DNA of 64,000 nucleotides from Agelas oroides (Eukaryota > Porifera > Demospongiae > Agelasida > Agelasidae): assembly GCA_949130485.1 (NCBI GenBank), contig OX422187.1, forward strand, positions 3,338,159 through 3,402,158. The letters run 5' to 3'. This document shows positions 60,201 to 64,000 of the stretch, piece by piece. The notes beneath the pieces were generated by a model. That model was not told the DNA's origin, searched no databases, and was given only the letters and a program-made list of their open reading frames with translations. The translations under genes were made by a program, and so were the position numbers. Within the stretch, counting starts at the first letter, position 1. Each line of letters begins with the position of its first letter.

Positions 60201-62673
60201 TGGGAACGAGGCTATAGTCCCCATTTCATTTCAGTGGCTTTTCAGTTGGCTCCTGCATAAATGAAGAGAAGGTTGTTTCTTTTGTCCTGATGACAACTGG
60301 AGCATTCAGTCAAAACATCGGCAAGTTATTTTCTGAGCTCAAGTTGGTAACAGATAACCTTCTCTTCATCTATAGTCCCCAGTTGCAACTGAGCTAGTTC
60401 TCTACATGTAGTTCCTGATATCTATGATGGCAGTGTGTACACAGATACATACATGTTTAGTGCAGTGGGTGACTTTGCATAACATCTAGCTAATCTCTTT
60501 TTTCAGGAAAATGTGATACATTGATGTTCATGTATACAATACAAGCTGAATGCTATTTACATAATGAAAGCTAGCGTGCATCTTATTACAAGCGATACTG
60601 TTTGTACATTTACCCACAGTGGATGATGGGGCACAAACTAACCACAAGAACAGCTATCCTGTTTTTGATGATGACCGCCCCCCGCCTGTACCTTCCTCTG
60701 CAAGGCCTCCCAAGCCACTGGCTCACCAACCCTTCCACGGGAATAAAAAAACACCTCCTGTCCCTCCTCTCAAACCAAAGCTACCCCCTCCCATCCAGGG
60801 TGACAACTACGAGGTCCCCTGGGATATGTTGCACAAGCAGAGAAAGGAGAACGACTGTGAGGAGGAGGAAGATTTAGCAGGAGGGTGGTATGAGAGTGTG
60901 GGCATTGATGACTTGGAAGAAATGAATAGAAACCCGCCTCCCATTTGGAGGAGCAATCTGGACGTACGAGCATCCCCTCCTCCCTTACCCAAATCAAATC
61001 CGCTGCCTTACAAATCAACAAAACCCTCTGAAAGGAAAAACTATGAACCCAAGTTTAATAGGTTAAAGAAAAGTTTTCACAGCCTCAGACCCAAGGCTGA
61101 GATCCCTGAGGACAGTCAGGACAGTGGGTCTGTAAGTAGCTCTCCACAGAGACATTCACATCCAGTGTCCAAACTGTTGCCCCCTGTCAAGCCAAAGGTT
61201 ATGGCCACTAAGCTGCTTCCAGGTGCTGCTGAAGTTGGGGCAAACCTCAAAAATGACCCCAAGTTCAATCGAAAGCTTCAGGAGAGAAAACAAGAGCTTT
61301 ATGACAGTACAGAAATACGAGTAAGTTATGGCTCGCCAATCAGTGAGGAAGAAGATGTACCCCTGGGTAAGTATGAGGAGATTACGTTTTCTTCAAAAGA
61401 GCCCCCTAGTAGTGTCCGCCCTCAGAGACCTATCACAAATGCAAAAGATCCTCCACTGGTAACAATGATTGAAAATGAAGAGGGATACATTGATGCCCGC
61501 CAAGCACAAGACTATCTTTCGTTTGAAAGCTCAACTGACCGACAGCGATCACGCTCTCCTGTGGATCTCAGCCAGTTGTTAGCAGAACCTCCAATTCCTC
61601 CACGAGACAACACCCCAAGCCCACCTCTCCCCCCTAGGGGGCCTATTTCAAAGCCCAAACTAAAGAAACCCCTCCCAAGAGGACAACCCAAAAAGGAGCA
61701 TTCCCCACCTCTGACTTCTCCCCCTCCACTGCCTTCACGAAATCTGATCAACCCTGCGGCTCAAACCCGAGTCAAGACCCCTCCTGTCCCAAAGAGACAG
61801 CAGAAACAGGTAACAGTAGAGGAAGAAGATGATGACGAAGACACTCCACCTCCAGTTCCTCGTCGACACCCGCAAGCTTCAGGGAAGCATACACCTGAAA
61901 ACAAAAAGACACAATCTCTCAAACGGGTCTTGTCGCCAGAGAATATTGACAAGAACCCACTTCCCCTGCCTCCCAGAAGACATTCCCCTGTTGATGAAGA
62001 TGATTCACCACCCTCCCTCTCGCCTCCAGTACCACCACCACGAGCGTCATTGTCCCCTGTACCCCATGAGGATGCTCCTCCTCTACCCCAGAGATCGATG
62101 ACACAGCTAAAGAGACGAATTACAGATCACAGTCACAACCCTACTTCCCCACCTCCTCTCCCGACAAGAAGGGTCTCCGCTGATTCAGGTATACCGGAGA
62201 GTAACACAGCATTGGAGTCTCAGGGGTTACCAGCAGCTAAACAACTACCCAGAGCTCCTCGTAATGCTTTCATCGCTCGGAGTAAATCCTCCGAACCAGA
62301 AATTGGGAGCCACCAGCAAAACCCCAAAAAGCCACCCTGGCCCCCACCTAAACCATTCCCAAAACCTTCCAGAGACTCGGACTCGGACATTTTTGAGACG
62401 ATAACCTTCGGAGCAACACCTACTGTTGATCACAAAAACACTGATGATGTCCACTCTCATCAAAAACCAAATAGACAATTAAATAGCCACGCCCACAAAT
62501 CAAAACCTCCACTTCCGACACCTCCCAAGAAACCTCCAGCTGTCTTTCCAAGGAATAACAGAATAAATAAAAACAGTCTGTCTAGTAGCCCAGACCATGC
62601 ATATAGTGCAGGTCTAGGCAAACCTATCATTAAACCTAAACCACTTCCTCACCCCAAACCCCATAAAACCTAG
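57273..62673 (+). CDS. PH-domain, proline-rich Gab-like docking protein (copy B), 3 exons, 805 aa
   Basis: Exons 57273-57359, 59798-60074 and 60620-62673 (phases 0 and 1). The PH domain (about 11-118) starts KVVKEGFLTKSPPP and continues QWHRRYFVLWSTKLMEYY to MWLASFAEVCGF. Intron positions and phases are the same as in the neighbouring Gab-like gene, so they are probably inverted-duplicate paralogues. Exon 3 encodes a disordered tail with a dense series of SH3 ligands: PPIPPR, PPLPPR, PPLPSR, PPVPKR, PPPVPRR, PLPLPPRR, PPLPQR, PPLPTRR. PLPYKSTKP (249-257) matches PxxxRxxKP except for K in place of R. Tyrosine motifs include YEVP (185, Crk/Nck SH2-like YxxP), YEPK (263) and EGYIDARQAQDYLSF. No SH2 domain is present, which separates it from SH3BP2. 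A membrane-proximal adaptor role is inferred. Confidence 0.88.
57640..58010. repeat. About 43-bp GT-rich minisatellite, about 8 copies
   Basis: The unit contains GTGTGTTTATGTGGCTGTGA and GTATGTTGTGCATGTGTGTA. Alternating units have TTTACACGGCGTGTG. It lies in intron 1 of copy B. Confidence 0.85.
58230..59651. repeat. Three AGCCTC-family elements in copy B intron 1
   Basis: Imperfect inverted repeats at 58243-58328, 59281-59362 and 59565-59651. All have a CCCAG(C/T)TTT(C/T)... centre plus CTTGCAGT and an AGAGCCTGGGAATGAGGCTA-type right end. They define a longer (about 85 bp) subfamily also seen at 27600-27680 and 47905-48000. Confidence 0.6.
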
Positions 62674-63404
62674 TCCTGTCAATGTCCCAACATTTATCTG
62701 TAATTATTTATCTAATTATTTATAAATCAATCCATGGTAACATGACATCAGCAAGAGCGAATGGGCAGCTTGAGTAAGAGCGTGTAACTCCGTAAAATTT
62801 GAAACCGGACGGAATTTACCAACCAGAACTAGTAACACGTACTGGGCATGCTGCGTAGACATTGTTGCTAAGCACGTGACCAGATGTTCTATTTTTAGTA
62901 CGGTTCAATAATTTTGACCAGACTACGGGCTTCTATTGGGGTTACACGCTCTTACTCAAGCCGCCCGTTCTTATGCACTCTTGCATCAGTACAGTAACAT
63001 AATGCATGTGTGTTGACAAAAATGACACTCATCTGTAGGAGTGGAACGGGAACAATACAATACAGGAGTGGAACGGGAACAATACAATATAGGTGGGAGT
63101 GGAACGGGTATAAGGCTCACGTTACAGTGGAAAACATGCACAGCTGCTATGTCATTCCACAATCTTGAGACTGTGATTCCTTGAAGTTTGTCACACTGGC
63201 CTGTAGGAATAGGAAGAGGGAGGTATGAACAGTGAGAGAAGGCCCCCCTTTCATCAAAGCCATGTATATAGAAAAACAGACTTGCAGGTCATGTTCTAGT
63301 TTTTGACCAGACAATGGTGGAGAAAAGTAAAGACCATTAAACCAAGAAACATGGCACTTGATGCACCGTAGTGATCGTAAAACTTGAATGTTAATCTACA
63401 GAGC
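62674..63404. other. Convergent intergenic region copy B / POLR1D
   Basis: It holds MITE family A copy 4 (62752-62983) and a short repeat of GGAGTGGAACGGGAACAATA (63040-63110). A well-formed minus-strand acceptor near 63206 opens a frame that does not resemble POLR1D. No canonical AATAAA was found for either gene. Confidence 0.55.
62752..62983. mobile_element. MITE family A, copy 4
   Basis: CAAGAGCGAATGGGCAGC and the inverse GCCGCCCGTTCTTATGCACTCTTG-type end. The flanks share ATCA (CATCAG left, ATCAGT right), a possible short target duplication. Confidence 0.8.
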
Positions 63405-63928
63405 CTATATACTCTTATGCATGAGTGACCACACCTCAAAGGTATGGAGTACGTGTCGACATAATTCATGTAAATCTTCAAGTCCTTTCTTTAATGCTTC
63501 CGTTGCCGGGATACCTACAGCAGATGTACAGAATAACATGACGTTGGTTTCATTGTCAGATATGCTCTAAACAGTAATATGAAGGTCATGGGTTCAAATT
63601 AGCCTCGTTTCCAGGGTCTCACACTCGCATGCTTTCATACTCCAAGCATTGAAAGCTATCGCTGCAAGGGATGAAAGCTGGGGGCCTGCTCAGGTGAACT
63701 AAGTAGGAATGAAGCTAAGTTCAAATCTCAGTTCACTGTGTGATTTTCATCTCCCAAGCTACTCCTGGGTCAAGACCTTCACCTTTCATCTCACCTCATC
63801 TCCCAAGCTACTCCTGGGTCAAGACCTTCACCTAGCCTCATAAAGACTCACCGTTGGTCTGTATTCTCAGGTTGATCTTACTCTCTGAAGGGTGAGGGAC
63901 ACTGTAGCCACAGAAAGTGACATCACGA
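63405..63928 (-). CDS. POLR1D: POLR1D (RPAC2/AC19), last two coding exons, partial
   Basis: Coding exons 63852-63928 and 63405-63514 on the minus strand, GT/AG and phase-matched. The 5' exons lie beyond the right edge. POLR1D is the small RPB11-like subunit shared by RNA polymerases I and III, pairing with POLR1C. The first exon encodes the family hallmark [20 protein letters not shown]. The second reads [20 protein letters not shown], then HVLHTFE, equivalent to the C-terminal helix of the family, and stops after a short tail. The acceptors are strong (TTTCTCTTTCTACAG and CATCTGCTGTAG). The gene converges on the PH docking gene, with about 730 bp between the stop codons. Confidence 0.9.
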
Positions 63929-64000
63929 CTGTAGAAAGAGAAACACAATGAAATGGAATTGTAACAGAGTCCTGATAGCACATACTATGTGGCTGCCATT

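Noticed and set aside
60281..60320. Hammerhead-like CCTGATGACAACTGGAGC...CAGTCAAAACATC
   Set aside because: It has CUGAUGA and a stem (ACTG/CAGT), but AAAA in place of GAAA, poor closing of stem II and no stem III. A relative at 48310-48400 lacks CUGAUGA.
63100..63206. Alternative POLR1D terminal exon after the acceptor near 63206
   Set aside because: The frame (QCDKLQGITVSRLW...) does not resemble the POLR1D C-terminus, whereas 63405-63514 does and is in phase.

Overview
ORGANISM. Intron-rich animal nuclear DNA, not a prokaryote or virus. Six multi-exon genes could be rebuilt by joining exons whose reading phases match and whose splice sites follow GT...AG. Two of them belong to animal families (a GLIS-type Kruppel-like zinc-finger factor and Gab/DOS-type PH docking proteins). 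Compact genes, moderate-size introns and very dense minisatellites, (CA)n tracts and MITE-like repeats suggest an early-branching invertebrate such as a sponge or cnidarian. The sequence alone does not fix the taxon.

LAYOUT. The genes alternate strictly in strand. (1) 1674-11876 (+): WDR55-type WD40 protein, 8 exons, 369 aa. (2) 14073-28859 (-): PGAP2, GPI-anchor lipid-remodelling membrane protein, 5 exons, 254 aa. (3) 29107-36504 (+): GLIS-type five-zinc-finger factor, 3 exons, 755 aa, starting only 247 bp from PGAP2. (4) 45544-56906 (-): Gab-like docking protein, PH domain plus phosphotyrosine and Grb2-SH3 motifs, 3 exons, 559 aa. (5) 57273-62673 (+): a second PH-domain, proline-rich docking protein with the same intron plan, 3 exons, 805 aa, starting 366 bp from gene 4. 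(6) 63405-63928 (-): last two exons of POLR1D (RPAC2); its 5' part lies beyond the window. This gives two short divergent intervals (probable bidirectional promoters) and three convergent ones.

NON-CODING. Introns and convergent intergenic stretches are filled with tandem arrays: two 10-bp arrays with the same unit 44 kb apart, an exact 40 x 44-bp array, and 20-24, 31, 35, 43, 48, 49-51, 53 and 68-69 bp units. Small inverted-repeat elements are also common: a nested cluster at 7.9-9.2 kb, a family with CAAGAGCGCATAAG ends, pogo-like and TA-flanked MITEs, and a very common AGCCTCGTTCCCAGGC palindrome family. A minus-strand sequence at 30518-30598 fits a type I hammerhead ribozyme, and a second diverged copy lies at 10724-10767. 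Several introns end directly in (CA)n tracts, so microsatellites act as 3' splice regions.

HOW THE GENES WORK TOGETHER. There is no operon or shared pathway. WDR55 (nucleolar, rRNA processing) and POLR1D (RNA polymerase I/III) both serve ribosome production. PGAP2 acts on GPI anchors in the Golgi. GLIS is a transcription factor. The two PH docking proteins look like receptor-tyrosine-kinase adaptors made by inverted duplication.
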